In this document: piece after piece, positions 45,335 to 54,275 of the stretch
How the letters are laid out: every line of letters begins with the position of its first letter
Position numbering within the stretch: the stretch's first letter is position 1
NCBI GenBank assembly: GCA_022710935.1
Contig: JAKLFY010000004.1
Span: 1-64,000 of the forward strand
Direction of reading: 5' to 3'
Origin: Verrucomicrobiota bacterium
GTDB lineage: Bacteria; Verrucomicrobiota; Verrucomicrobiia; Limisphaerales; J093
DNA length: 64,000 bases
Position numbers and translations under genes: made by a program
Notes under the pieces: generated by a model
Seen by the model: the letters and a program-made list of their open reading frames with translations, nothing else
Database searches by the model: none
What the model was told of the DNA's origin: nothing

Positions 45335-45998
45335 TCGGCGCGGCGCCCCGGGGCAGCCGGCCCGTCCCTTCCAGCTCGAGAAGCAGAGGTTTGCGCCAGA
45401 CGCCCCCGCTGTATCCGCTGAGCGCCCCACTCTTGGCGATGACGCGGTGGCAGGGCACGATCAGGCAGAGCCGGTTCGTGGCATTGGCCCGCGCGACGGC
45501 CCGCGCGCCCGTGGGCGAGCCGATGCGTTGCGCGACAGCCTCGTAGCTCGATGTCGCGCCGTACGGGATCCGCTGCAACTCGCCCCAGACACGCTCCTGG
45601 AATTCCGTGCCCCGCATCTCGATGGGCACGGTGAAGGCCCGGCCCGTGCCGCGGAAGTAATCCCGCAGCTCGACGCGCAGGCGATCGAGCACCGGATTTG
45701 CCCCGGACACCATGCAGACACCGAACCTGCGCTGCATTTCAGCGCGACTCCGTTCGAGTTCTCGATGTCGAGCGAATTCGAGCCAGCAGACCGCCCGGTC
45801 GCTCGCAGCGGCCAGCATCGGTCCCAGGGGAGTCTCGAGAAGAACAACCCGTCGATAGGAGATCGAGGCGTTGTCCGGACGGTCCCGGCCAAACACCTCT
45901 TCGAACTCGACGCGCAAGGCGCTGGCCGTGGCATCGCCCTCTGCCGGCATGGCGCTGTCCCCTTTCCGCTCTGGGGTGTCGGATTTGCTGTGGCGCAT
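45324..45998 (-). CDS. ogt: Methylated-DNA--protein-cysteine methyltransferase (Ogt, Ada C-terminal type)
   Basis: 224 residues from the ATG at 45998. The acceptor cysteine is in LIVPCHRVIAKSGALSGYSG; the preceding FQERVWGELQRIPYGATSSY and AVARANATNRL blocks are family features. The protein transfers alkyl groups from O6-alkylguanine to its own Cys. Residues 1-45 (to FEEVFGRDRP) resemble the end of the AraC-type helix-turn-helix that precedes this domain in Ada. The zinc-containing AdaA part and most of the HTH are absent, so it is a shortened Ada relative. It converges with and overlaps the Gfo/Idh/MocA gene end by 11 bases. Confidence 0.9.
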   Translation of the reverse strand: MRHSKSDTPERKGDSAMPAEGDATASALRVEFEEVFGRDRPDNASISYRRVVLLETPLGPMLAAASDRAVCWLEFARHRELERSRAEMQRRFGVCMVSGANPVLDRLRVELRDYFRGTGRAFTVPIEMRGTEFQERVWGELQRIPYGATSSYEAVAQRIGSPTGARAVARANATNRLCLIVPCHRVIAKSGALSGYSGGVWRKPLLLELEGTGRLPRGAAPIKG

Positions 45999-46242
45999 GA
46001 CCCGCACTCTATCGCCCCCTCAGCCGTTGAACAACGCCGGACACACGATACGGACACATGCGTATATGCCGGCACCGTCAGCATCCACGGCTTGTAGCAG
46101 GCCGGGTCCCCTGACCCGTCGCTTGCACCGATGCCTGTCGTGGCGCCGCGTGCGGGCACGCGGCCTGCGGCGGGAGTCTCGATCCGTTCAAGGCCCGGTG
46201 CTGCCATGTGTGCCAGCAAAGTGACGCCCTCGAGAGCGCCCG

Positions 46243-46623
46243 TCACTTTCTGGGCCGCTGCAGGAAGAAACAACGATTCGTCCAGTCCGCGTCTCCCAGG
46301 AGTTTCCACAGCGCGCAGAGCGACCGAGCCAGTCCGCCGACGTCGTTCTGAGGGATGCTTTTCTCATCGACGAAGATGAGCCCGCCGTGATCGATGCCTT
46401 GTTCGCCGCAGGCGCGCAGCAGCGGCGGAATCGTCCGCAAGTCGAAGGAAACAAGGGTCAACTGCTTACGCGCCGCCTCGCGGAGGATCTCCCCGTCGGG
46501 TGCGCTGACGAAGTGGCTCTCCATCCATTCAAAGAGTGGCGTGATGGGGATGCCGCGGCAGAGCCTTCGCGCCGCCACGGCCACGTCAGGCGAAATCTGT
46601 TCATCGGTGAGGATCTGAAGCAT
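46243..46623 (-). CDS. DUF5615 PIN-like toxin
   Basis: 126 residues starting MLQILTDEQISPDVAVAARR, the opening of DUF5615 (Mut7-C-like PIN) proteins, with the acidic residue pair near the start and LTLVSFDLRTIPPLL in the middle. It begins 3 bases after the upstream antitoxin-type gene ends. It is a probable ribonuclease toxin of a type II toxin-antitoxin pair. The whole reading frame is open and looks intact. Confidence 0.78.
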   Translation of the reverse strand: MLQILTDEQISPDVAVAARRLCRGIPITPLFEWMESHFVSAPDGEILREAARKQLTLVSFDLRTIPPLLRACGEQGIDHGGLIFVDEKSIPQNDVGGLARSLCALWKLLGDADWTNRCFFLQRPRK

Positions 46624-46626
46624 CGG

Positions 46627-47055
46627 CTATTCCTGGGAATCTTCGAAGCGCTGGATCCCGGGAAGCAGTCGCGAGAGTTTCTGAAAGTCGACGGAGGCGT
46701 TATCCCGGATGGCTTCCTCGATCTCATCCGGGAAGGCTTTGGCGTAGGCCACGGCGGCGTGCATTTTGGCCTCGGGCCACCGGAGATGGGCGGCCGCCTT
46801 CAGCACGTCGCCCTCGAAGGCTCGGAGCACTGAAATGGCTTGCCAGACGGCCAGGCGCGTCCCTTGGATGAAGGCCTGTCGGCCGGCAGCCGAGTTCCGA
46901 AACTCGATAAACGCGAAGTCTGCCCGGCGAAGACTTTCCGCAACCAGTTCTGCGCCGACCTCGCTGGCGCTGCGTCCTAGACGGCGGGCCATCTGGCGGA
47001 GGCGTTCGGCTTGGTCTGGCGGGAGGCGGAGACTGACAACGGTGGAAGCGGCCAT
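46627..47055 (-). CDS. Ribbon-helix-helix/DUF433-type antitoxin
   Basis: The ATG at 47055 gives 142 residues. The N-terminus MAASTVVSLRLPPDQAERLR with RRLGRSASEVGAELVAESL is a ribbon-helix-helix DNA-binding domain. The C-terminal half (FIQGTRLAVWQAISVLRAF, then EAKMHAAVAYAKAFPDEIEE) matches DUF433, a known partner of DUF5615. It should bind and block the toxin encoded next and repress the operon. A dyad just upstream (47062-47091) could be its operator. Confidence 0.8.
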   Translation of the reverse strand: MAASTVVSLRLPPDQAERLRQMARRLGRSASEVGAELVAESLRRADFAFIEFRNSAAGRQAFIQGTRLAVWQAISVLRAFEGDVLKAAAHLRWPEAKMHAAVAYAKAFPDEIEEAIRDNASVDFQKLSRLLPGIQRFEDSQE

Positions 47056-47061
47056 ACGTAC

Positions 47062-47091
47062 ACAGTTAATCAAAGTGTATTCACTGTAACT
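47062..47091 (-). promoter_or_regulatory. Candidate operator/promoter of the DUF433-DUF5615 pair
   Basis: AT-rich DNA directly before the antitoxin start contains AGTGTATTCACT (a near-perfect palindrome at 47074-47085) flanked by ACAGT and ACTGT. RHH antitoxins usually bind short dyads of this sort over their own promoter. The assignment rests on position and symmetry only. Confidence 0.45.
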
Positions 47092-47117
47092 CGTTTCCGG
47101 AGCGAGGTCAATACGCT

Positions 47118-47243
47118 TTGGACGGTCGGAAATGGGTCGCGATCGAAAACCGGGCGCTGGACCTCCGGCACAGAGACCTCCCGGCAGCCATCGAGGAGGA
47201 CGGAGCCGCCTTGGGGTTCGCTTACGAGCGCTGGCTACGTTGA
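47118..47243 (+). pseudogene. Possible short gene remnant
   Basis: A 41-codon frame reads LDGRKWVAIENRALDLRHRD, then AAIEEDGAALGFAYERWLR and TGA. The composition is protein-like but only a TTG could start it, and no family is recognised. It may be the tail of a lost gene in the 327-base gap between the toxin-antitoxin pair and tonB. The rest of that gap shows nothing. Confidence 0.3.
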
Positions 47244-47382
47244 GCACGAATCTTGCCCTAGTCGTCGAGTCCTGTTCGTCCATCGACACCAACACAGACT
47301 GGCTTCCGGCCCGACTCGATATGCGGGCTAGATGCTCAACTTTGTTTTGACTGTCGAGTGGGGATCTTGACAATCGGTCAGG

Positions 47383-48129
47383 GTGAGCAGGAATTTCGAC
47401 ACGTCCGGCGAAGTGGCGACGGGCGCCGTGTTCGCACTGGTGCTCTGGGTCGGGTGTCTGGTGATCGGGTTGCTCGGCCTGACTCTCGCCTACCAACGCC
47501 CCCGCCCCGCCGTTCGAGCGTCCGCGCCCATCCCGATGGTCGAGATGATTGAAGTCGAGGTTGCGAATCTCCCGCTCTCACTGCCCGCCCCCTCACAAGG
47601 CCGTGCCGCAGCCGCCATGCCGACGCCCCCTGCTCGATCGACACCCGCGCCTCCGCCCTCCCCGGCCCCGATCGAGATTCCCCCGGCTCCACCGTTCCTG
47701 GCTGTCGACACGGCGCCTCTCGCCGCACCGTCTCGAGCCCCCGCCCCCGCAGTCGCTTTCCCCGTGCCGATCGAGACACCGGACCGATCCGCATCGCCGA
47801 CGCCGGCCGCACATTCCGGGTCTGCAACCTCCACGGCGGCCTTCGCCCCGCCTTTCGCCGTCCATTCGCTGACGGTCGGGCGGGCCGAGGGGCGACAGCC
47901 TGCGCCCGAGTACCCGCCTGCCGCCATGCGCGGGGGACAGGAGGGCACCGTCCGCATTGGTTTTGGCGTGGGCGCGCACGGGCGGGTCGTGGATGCGGCG
48001 GTTGTGGCTCCGTCGCCGTGGCCGCTATTGAACCAGGCGGCACTGCGGACGGTGCGTGACCGGTGGCGTTTCCACCCGGGCGGCGTGCGCCGCTTCGAGG
48101 TGTCGATCCACTTTCGTCTCGAGAAATAG
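47383..48129 (+). CDS. tonB: TonB-family energy transducer
   Basis: 248 residues from a GTG at 47383, preceded by an AGGG ribosome site. One membrane anchor (ALVLWVGCLVIGLLGLTL) is followed by a Pro/Ala-rich spacer of about 100 residues able to span the periplasm. A TonB C-terminal domain follows: PAPEYPPAAMRGGQEGTVRI and LLNQAALRTVRDRWRFHPGG. With the ExbB and ExbD proteins encoded next it transmits proton-motive force to outer-membrane receptors. No receptor gene is adjacent. The spacing to exbB is 3 bases. Confidence 0.9.
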   Translation: MSRNFDTSGEVATGAVFALVLWVGCLVIGLLGLTLAYQRPRPAVRASAPIPMVEMIEVEVANLPLSLPAPSQGRAAAAMPTPPARSTPAPPPSPAPIEIPPAPPFLAVDTAPLAAPSRAPAPAVAFPVPIETPDRSASPTPAAHSGSATSTAAFAPPFAVHSLTVGRAEGRQPAPEYPPAAMRGGQEGTVRIGFGVGAHGRVVDAAVVAPSPWPLLNQAALRTVRDRWRFHPGGVRRFEVSIHFRLEK

Positions 48130-48132
48130 CCC

Positions 48133-48846
48133 GTGAATCCCATGCTCGGCAATGTGGTCTACGATTTGTTTCTCCGCGGAGGGCCGGTCATGTGGCCGCT
48201 GCTTCTGGCCCTGCTCGCGGCGCTGGTCGTCATCATCGAGCGTTCGCTCTGGTGGTGGAGCCTGCAGCGGCGCGCGGGCGCGGCGCCTGTGCAGGATGCG
48301 TTCGACGCGATTGCGTCCGGCGAGTTCGAGCGCGCGGTGCGGATCGCCAACGGATCCGATGATCCCTTTCTGGCCACCGTGCGCGACGGTTTGGCGCACG
48401 CCCACAGCTCGATGCTCGGCGCCATGCAACTGCGGGCTTCGGACACCCTCGAGCAAGCCGAGCGTCTCCAGTGGGTGCTCGGGACCCTTATCACGCTGGC
48501 GCCGCTCCTGGGCCTGCTCGGCACGGTCACGGGCATCATGCACTCGTTCAACTTCGTCGGCGACGACCAGCTTGCGCCCGCCCAGGTCAGCGGGGGCATC
48601 GCCGAGGCGCTGATCGCCACCGCGTGCGGGCTCGGCATCGCCATCCTGTCCCTGCTGCCCTACAACTATTTCAATCGCCGCCTGGCCCGCCTGCGCTCAC
48701 AGCTCGAACGCACCATCAACCACGTGGAACTCCTGGTCGAGTCCGCCAGGCATCACGGCCACGACCTCGAAGCCTTCGCCCGTCAGCGCGCAGTGCATCC
48801 ACCGGGCCGGACGCCCGGTGCCTCGACCCCGGCTGCGAACACCTGA
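48133..48846 (+). CDS. exbB: ExbB/TolQ-type proton channel subunit
   Basis: 237 residues from a GTG at 48133. Three membrane segments are visible: one at the N-terminus ([20 protein letters not shown]) and two later ([20 protein letters not shown] and [20 protein letters not shown]). The conserved [18 protein letters not shown] and the TACGLGIAI block define the MotA/TolQ/ExbB family. It forms the pentameric channel around the ExbD dimer in the inner membrane. It sits between tonB and exbD. Confidence 0.93.
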   Translation: MNPMLGNVVYDLFLRGGPVMWPLLLALLAALVVIIERSLWWWSLQRRAGAAPVQDAFDAIASGEFERAVRIANGSDDPFLATVRDGLAHAHSSMLGAMQLRASDTLEQAERLQWVLGTLITLAPLLGLLGTVTGIMHSFNFVGDDQLAPAQVSGGIAEALIATACGLGIAILSLLPYNYFNRRLARLRSQLERTINHVELLVESARHHGHDLEAFARQRAVHPPGRTPGASTPAANT

Positions 48847-48893
48847 CGCCTCCCCCCCGAACACGCGCGCGCCTCACCCTGCCCACTCGCCTT

Positions 48894-49331
48894 ATGCCCG
48901 TCCAGCTTGGCTCCCGACTCCCCCCTGAACACGCCGAGGCGCGCATCGAGATCATTCCCCTCATCGACATCATGTTCTTCCTCCTCGCGGCCTTCATGCT
49001 CGTGAGCCTGAGCATGGTGAACCTCAAGAGCGTGAAGGTGAGTTTGCCGACGGCGACTCTTGCGGCCTCCGAAGCCGGGGATGGCATCGTGCAGATCTCG
49101 ATCGACAAGGCCGGCCTCGTCTTCCTCGACCGCAGTCCGATCGGGCACCATGAGCTCGCGGCGGCCCTGGCGTCCCGCCGCGCCACCAACGCCGCCGTGC
49201 GGGTTCTCCTGAGCGGCGACGCCGAAGCGCGCCACGGCGACATCATCCGCGTGCTCGACTGGATCCGCGCGGCGGGCATCGACAAGGTTGCCTTCCAGGT
49301 CCGCACCCCCGCTCCTACGGCGGCGCCATGA
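48894..49331 (+). CDS. exbD: ExbD/TolR-type proton channel subunit
   Basis: 145 residues from the ATG at 48894. The single membrane helix with the proton-carrying Asp is visible in IEIIPLIDIMFFLLAAFMLV (the PLID-MFFLL motif). The periplasmic domain is typical (IVQISIDKAGLVFLDRSPIG; VRVLLSGDAEARHGDIIRVL). It pairs with ExbB and TonB to power outer-membrane import. The next gene's ATG overlaps its stop. Confidence 0.93.
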   Translation: MPVQLGSRLPPEHAEARIEIIPLIDIMFFLLAAFMLVSLSMVNLKSVKVSLPTATLAASEAGDGIVQISIDKAGLVFLDRSPIGHHELAAALASRRATNAAVRVLLSGDAEARHGDIIRVLDWIRAAGIDKVAFQVRTPAPTAAP

Positions 49332-49798
49332 ACCGCTTCCTGAACTCGCTCAATCTGGTCGGCGTGTGCGCCTTGGCCCTGCTGTGCGTTGTGCAATGGC
49401 GCGTCAATCGCCGGTTGAATCTCGAATGGAACCGCCAGGAACAGATCCGCCTCGAACAGGCCGCTGCGCATGAGGAACAGGCCGGGATCATCGCCGGCCA
49501 GGCCGCCGACCTGGCCGCGCTGCGCGCTCACCTCGAACGCGTGACCGGCGAATTCGAGCAGACCGCAGCCCGCCTGGCCGCGGCCGACGAGGAACTGCGC
49601 CAGGCGGTCGAGGCGCGCGATCAGCTCAAGGCGAGCGTCTCGAACTGGGCGGCGGCTGTGACCGTGCGCGACGACCGCCTCAGGCAGGCCGCCAGCCAAC
49701 TGCAAACGGTCATCGCGGAGCGCAACGAGGCCGTCCGCCGCCACAACGATCTCACCGAGCGCTACAACACCCTGGTCAAGCAGATCGAAGCGCAGTGA
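49328..49798 (+). CDS. Membrane-anchored coiled-coil protein of the TonB operon
   Basis: 156 residues, ATG overlapping the exbD stop (ATGA). One N-terminal membrane helix (LVGVCALALLCVVQWRVN) is followed by an almost unbroken coiled coil of about 120 residues, rich in Ala, Gln, Glu and Arg. Examples are LRAHLERVTGEFEQTAARLA and QAASQLQTVIAERNEAVRRH. No enzyme motif is present. Translational coupling suggests a structural or accessory part of the TonB complex. I do not recognise a named family. Confidence 0.75.
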   Translation: MNRFLNSLNLVGVCALALLCVVQWRVNRRLNLEWNRQEQIRLEQAAAHEEQAGIIAGQAADLAALRAHLERVTGEFEQTAARLAAADEELRQAVEARDQLKASVSNWAAAVTVRDDRLRQAASQLQTVIAERNEAVRRHNDLTERYNTLVKQIEAQ

Positions 49799-50290
49799 GC
49801 GCCTGCACCTTGAAATGGTCACGCCACTCCATTTCTCACCTCATCTGTGATGGCCGGCGGCACCACGAAGTCATCGATCCGGCGCCCGGATTGTCCCGGA
49901 GGAGTACTTCGCCATCGATACGCTGCTGACGAACCGTTTCGCGGTGCGCATGCGGTCGGCGGATGCGGATGGGGTATCCGATCCATCCGCAACGGGGCCC
50001 AACGGCTGTTTCCAGATGGCGGCGGCCCCCACACGGTCATTCCGACCGAAGAACAAATGTTCTACCGCTTGCGGGCTGTCGATGGCCAGAGTGACTTGCG
50101 AACAATCGAATAGGAACCAATGAAGACGCCACAAGCCGATCATGCCATCCTCGTTCCACTCTCACCCAGTGGGGCGATTGGGGAGGGGACGCTCTCCGTC
50201 GCGGTCCGGCACGGGCGGCCGCGACTGGCGGACGTGGTGCGTTTCCCCAGGGAATCCCTCAGATGATGGCTAACCCCTAGCCCTCATGGT
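49799..50290. other. Non-coding region with traces of a decayed secreted protein
   Basis: Between the TonB operon and the convergent Pnkp gene, one short frame ends VIPTEEQMFYRLRAVDGQ (about 50039-50090), similar to the FYRLRQVD tails of exported Verrucomicrobial proteins. Other frames such as NRFAVRMRSADADGVSD are disconnected. No intact gene is seen. Confidence 0.4.
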
Positions 50291-52834
50291 TCACAGCCTT
50301 GGATCCACGGGCTCGCTTTCCATTGCCAGAACCCCAAACACGGCCTCATGCACCCGCCGGAGGGGTTCTTTGCGAACGAACCGCTCCAGCGACTCGACTC
50401 CCAGCGCAAACTCGCGCAGCGCCAGAGAACGCTTCGTGGACAGCCCTCGTGAGCGCAGGCGCTCGAGGTTCTCGGTCGCCGTGTATTCCGCGCCGTAGAT
50501 AATGCGCAGATACTCCCGGCCGCGACACTTGACAGCAGGCTGCACCAGGCCTCGCCGATTCCTGGCGATGAACTCCAGAGGCTTGACCACCATACCTTCT
50601 CCGCCCCGCCCGGTCACCTCTTCCCACCAACGAATGCCATCGGCTTCGCTCTCGCGGTCGGTCACGTCCACCGCGCGGAAGGGTGTGACCGTGAGAATAC
50701 CGCCCGCCAGCCGCCCCAGCGTCTGCATGTGCCAGTCGTGCGGCTTGTCCACGTGGACTTTTCCTTCCGTCGCGAGCAAGTGGAACGGGGCGAGCTTCAA
50801 ATCGTCCACGGCCTTCACCGGCCAGCAATAGCGGCGATAGGCCCGGATATAGTCCTGCACCATGCCGCGACGAGCCGTCGTCCGGGCCATGAGTTCTCCG
50901 ACGTCAAGACCCCTCGCGACCGCTTGCGTCACTGCGGTTTCCTCCGCCGCCAACGTGGCGTGCGCCGCGACTCCAACTGCGGCGTATTGCTGCTTCAACA
51001 ACTCCTGCGCCTTAACCGACCAAGGCATCAGTTCGCAGTCGAGGCAAAGCCAGTCGGTCTGAAACGCCTCCCAGAAGCCAGCCCTGGTGACAGCAGTCCG
51101 CACGTGATCGAGGAACTCGCACTCGAGAGGCGGGGTGTCGAAAAACCTCCTGCCAGTGCGGGTGTAGCAGATGCCGGCGCCCTCGCCTCTCACGCCGAAG
51201 GTCCTCCGGGCAGCCTCTTCGTGGCGGCACACAACCACGACCGCACGCGAGCCCATGTGCTTCTCTTCGCAAACGACGCGCGGGACGCCGGCGTGGCGGT
51301 AATAGGCAAACGCCTCAGCCGGATGTTCCAGGAATCCCGGCGCGTGGCTCGCCTCGCACGGAGACATCGTCGGCGGCAGATAGATGAGCCACTTGGGATT
51401 CGCTGCGAACCGGCTCATGACTTCCAGCGCGGCCGCCGCGTTCTCCTCGCGAATGGTCACGTTGCCGTGGAGACGCGTGCTGACGATGCGTTTGCCCGTA
51501 ACATCGGCAAGGTCGAGCAGGTCGTCATGCTGTTGCTGTGCCGACAATGCGGGCGCCCGGTCTTCGGGCGGCAGAAACGGTCTGCGAGGTTCGGCGTAAG
51601 TCTGGCTCGCGGGGACGGAGACGATTTCCTTCTCGGGATAGCGCAGGGCCGTCAGCCGTCCTCCATAGACGCAACCGGTATCGATGTTGATGGTGCGGTT
51701 CAGCCATTCGGGTTCCGGGACGGGCGTGTGGCCATACACGACCGTGGCCGCTCCGCGATACTCAGCCGCCCAGTTGTAGCGGACGGGCAGACCAAACTCG
51801 TCGGTCTCGCCGGTCGTTTCGCCGTAGAGGGCGAACTCGCGCACCGCGCCCGACCCGCGGCCTTGCATCGCCTCCTTCATACCCGCGTGCGCGACGACCA
51901 GCTTCCCATCGTCCAGCACGTAGTGGCTCACCAGATCATCAATGAACTCCGCCGCCTGGTTCCGGAATGCCTCCGATTCGCCGGCCAGTTGCGCCAGAGA
52001 CTCCGCCAGGCCGTGCGTAATCTGCGCGTCCCGCCCGCGCAGTTTGCGCATGAGTTTCGCGTCGTGATTGCCCGGGACACACAATGCCGCGCCATGGGCC
52101 ACCGCGTTCATCACCAGCTTGAGCACATGAGGGGTCTTCGGCCCGCGGTCCACGAGATCGCCGAGGAAGACGAGCTTGCGACCGGGGGCCGGCTGAATGG
52201 CGAAGGCCGCCTCGTCCACGACGCAACCCAGTAGCCGCAGGAGTGCGACGAGTTCATCGAAGCAGCCGTGGACATCGCCGATGATGTCGAAGGGGCCGTG
52301 CTCGTGCCTCAGATTGTTCCAGAGCGGCTGGCGCTCGATGACCGCTGCATCAATGTCTTCGGGCGTCCGCAGCAGATGCACATGGCGGAAACCCTCGCGA
52401 TCGAGCGCGCGCAGGGCGCGACGCAACTGCTGCGCCTGCTGCCGAATGACATGCGGGCCGAAATCCCGGTCGGGCCTCGCCCTGTTCCGGTCGTGCGCGA
52501 TTCGCTCCGGCACAGCGAGCACGATGGCCACCGGCAGGCAATGGAACTCCCGCGCGAGTGCCACCAGCGGCTTGCGGGCCTCCGCCTGGACGTTGGTGGC
52601 GTCAATAACCGTGAGCTTTCCCGCCGCCAACCGCTTCGAGGCGATGAAGTGCATCACTTCAAAAGCGTCCCTTGTGGCGGCCTGGTTGTTCTCGTCGTCC
52701 GAAACAAGGGCGCGGCAATCGTCCGACGACAGAATCTCGGTCCGCCTGAAGTGCTTTCGCGCAAATGTGCTCTTGCCCGAGCCGGAGACGCCGATGAGCA
52801 CGACAAGAGAGAGTTCGGGAATGGTGAGAGTCAT
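50291..52834 (-). CDS. pnkp: Pnkp: RNA kinase-phosphatase-ligase of the Hen1-Pnkp repair system
   Basis: The ATG at 52834 gives MTLTIPELSLVVLIGVSGSG and an 847-residue product (Clostridium Pnkp is 870). Three modules in order: a P-loop 5'-OH polynucleotide kinase (GVSGSGKST, residues 15-23), a metallophosphatase (DIIGDVHGCFDEL, LGDLVDRGPK, VPGNHDAK), and a C-terminal ligase/adenylyltransferase with candidate nucleophile Lys525 in EEKHMGSR. It heals and seals cleaved RNA together with Hen1, whose gene lies 37 bases upstream on the same strand. The acceptor Lys context (KHMG rather than KxDG) is a known bacterial Pnkp variation. A 156-residue in-frame upstream extension overlaps hen1 and was rejected. 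Confidence 0.94.
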   Translation of the reverse strand: MTLTIPELSLVVLIGVSGSGKSTFARKHFRRTEILSSDDCRALVSDDENNQAATRDAFEVMHFIASKRLAAGKLTVIDATNVQAEARKPLVALAREFHCLPVAIVLAVPERIAHDRNRARPDRDFGPHVIRQQAQQLRRALRALDREGFRHVHLLRTPEDIDAAVIERQPLWNNLRHEHGPFDIIGDVHGCFDELVALLRLLGCVVDEAAFAIQPAPGRKLVFLGDLVDRGPKTPHVLKLVMNAVAHGAALCVPGNHDAKLMRKLRGRDAQITHGLAESLAQLAGESEAFRNQAAEFIDDLVSHYVLDDGKLVVAHAGMKEAMQGRGSGAVREFALYGETTGETDEFGLPVRYNWAAEYRGAATVVYGHTPVPEPEWLNRTINIDTGCVYGGRLTALRYPEKEIVSVPASQTYAEPRRPFLPPEDRAPALSAQQQHDDLLDLADVTGKRIVSTRLHGNVTIREENAAAALEVMSRFAANPKWLIYLPPTMSPCEASHAPGFLEHPAEAFAYYRHAGVPRVVCEEKHMGSRAVVVVCRHEEAARRTFGVRGEGAGICYTRTGRRFFDTPPLECEFLDHVRTAVTRAGFWEAFQTDWLCLDCELMPWSVKAQELLKQQYAAVGVAAHATLAAEETAVTQAVARGLDVGELMARTTARRGMVQDYIRAYRRYCWPVKAVDDLKLAPFHLLATEGKVHVDKPHDWHMQTLGRLAGGILTVTPFRAVDVTDRESEADGIRWWEEVTGRGGEGMVVKPLEFIARNRRGLVQPAVKCRGREYLRIIYGAEYTATENLERLRSRGLSTKRSLALREFALGVESLERFVRKEPLRRVHEAVFGVLAMESEPVDPRL

Positions 52835-52871
52835 GGCGTTTCCCGGAGTGCTGCGAGAAGAATGGGGTCTG

Positions 52872-54275
52872 TCAGTCGATGTGAAACACCCCGATTTGCG
52901 TCGGCGAACCGACAGCCGGATCGTCCGGGCCGACCGGCAGGTAACGGACGTGATAGCCGAAGCGCGCGGCGACGCCGTCGGCCCACGCCTGGAACTCAGC
53001 ACGAGTCCACTCGAAACGGTGGTCCTTGTGGCGGAACTGGCCGGCCGGCAGCGTTTCCCACAGGACGTTGTATTCGCGATTGGGAGTCGAGATGACGACG
53101 GCTTTCGGCCTGGCACACTCGAAGAGCACCCGCTCGAACGCCGCCAGACGCGGCGCATCGAGGTGCTCGATGACTTCGGCAACGGCGGCAGCGTCAAAGC
53201 CCGCCAGACGTTGGTCGCGGTAGATGAGCGAGCCATGCAACAGACGCAGCCGCTGCTTCTGCACAGGCGGCAGGCGGTCGCAATGCAGCCGGTCGCGGGC
53301 AATCTCCAGCGCCCGATGCGACACGTCCATGCCGACGATTTCAGTGAACTGTCTTTCCTTCAGAAGGGCCTGGAGCAGGCGGCCCTCGCCGCACCCCAGG
53401 TCAAGAACGCGATTCGCGCCCGTGCTTTTCAGGGCGGCCGACACAGCACCAAGACGTTGCTCGTTCAGGTTGAGGCTCTGCTCCATGGCCTCTTCCTCGC
53501 GCGCATGCGACTCGGCGGACGAATCGGGATCGGGCTCGCTCTCATCAACCAGTCGCGCCAGCGCAGTATCCACAAGCTTGCGCTGGTGCTTGAGATAGCG
53601 GCGGGCGATGGCTTCGCGCGCCGGATGCAGGGGCAGCCAGCCTTCGCCATGACGGAGGAGTTTCTCCACCTCGTCGTCGCCAACCCAGTAGTGCTTGTCG
53701 TTGTCCAGCACCGGCACGAGCACGTAGAGATGGGAAAGGACTGCGTGCAGGGGCAGCAGAGCCTCCAACTCGACCTGGAAACACGAGCTCTCGCCCCACT
53801 CCGGGAATGTCTCGTCCAGCGGCAGACGACGCGCAGCCACTCGGTAGCCAAGAGGTTCAAAAAGACTCCGCAAGAACTTCTCCCCGCCCCGGCACGGCAA
53901 CGCGGCGAGCTTCACGTGCAGCGGCAAGGGCCTATCAACCAGTCCAGGGCGTTCCCTGCTCCTGCCGGAAAGCGCGCTCCCGAAGACATCGGCAATCGCC
54001 ACACTCAGAAACGAGGAGGCGGCATAGGGCCGGTCGTTGACGTATTGATCGAGGGCCCCACCCTCGCCCGACGGCCTCCGACGGTTGCGCACCAGACCGA
54101 CCATGTCCACTTCAACAAGCAGCACGACGGTGCATCGCTCCAGGGTCGCCTCGGGATAGAAGACATGGGCCGTTCCGAACGAAAGGCTGAACGACTGCGA
54201 GCGGGCCGGATTCTTGCGGAGCAGATAACCGAGGTCCGTCGCCGGTTGGTGCGTTGTGGTCAGCGTGAGCAACAT
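52872..54275 (-). CDS. hen1: Hen1: RNA 3'-terminal 2'-O-methyltransferase of the Hen1-Pnkp repair system
   Basis: 467 residues from the ATG at 54275. The N-terminal half (MLLTLTTTHQPATDLGYLLR; ARSQSFSLSFGTAHVFYPEA) is the Hen1-specific domain that supports the Pnkp ligase. The C-terminal half is a SAM methyltransferase with VLDLGCGEGRLLQALL and the metal-binding AEVIEHLD motif. It methylates the 2'-OH of the 3' end at a break before sealing, so that repaired RNA resists a second cut. The order hen1-pnkp matches the known operon. No ribotoxin gene is adjacent. Confidence 0.94.
   Translation of the reverse strand: MLLTLTTTHQPATDLGYLLRKNPARSQSFSLSFGTAHVFYPEATLERCTVVLLVEVDMVGLVRNRRRPSGEGGALDQYVNDRPYAASSFLSVAIADVFGSALSGRSRERPGLVDRPLPLHVKLAALPCRGGEKFLRSLFEPLGYRVAARRLPLDETFPEWGESSCFQVELEALLPLHAVLSHLYVLVPVLDNDKHYWVGDDEVEKLLRHGEGWLPLHPAREAIARRYLKHQRKLVDTALARLVDESEPDPDSSAESHAREEEAMEQSLNLNEQRLGAVSAALKSTGANRVLDLGCGEGRLLQALLKERQFTEIVGMDVSHRALEIARDRLHCDRLPPVQKQRLRLLHGSLIYRDQRLAGFDAAAVAEVIEHLDAPRLAAFERVLFECARPKAVVISTPNREYNVLWETLPAGQFRHKDHRFEWTRAEFQAWADGVAARFGYHVRYLPVGPDDPAVGSPTQIGVFHID

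Noticed and set aside
52835-53302. A longer Pnkp starting near 53302
   Set aside because: The extra 156 codons are a Ser/Arg-rich shadow overlapping hen1; the known Pnkp start pattern fits 52834.
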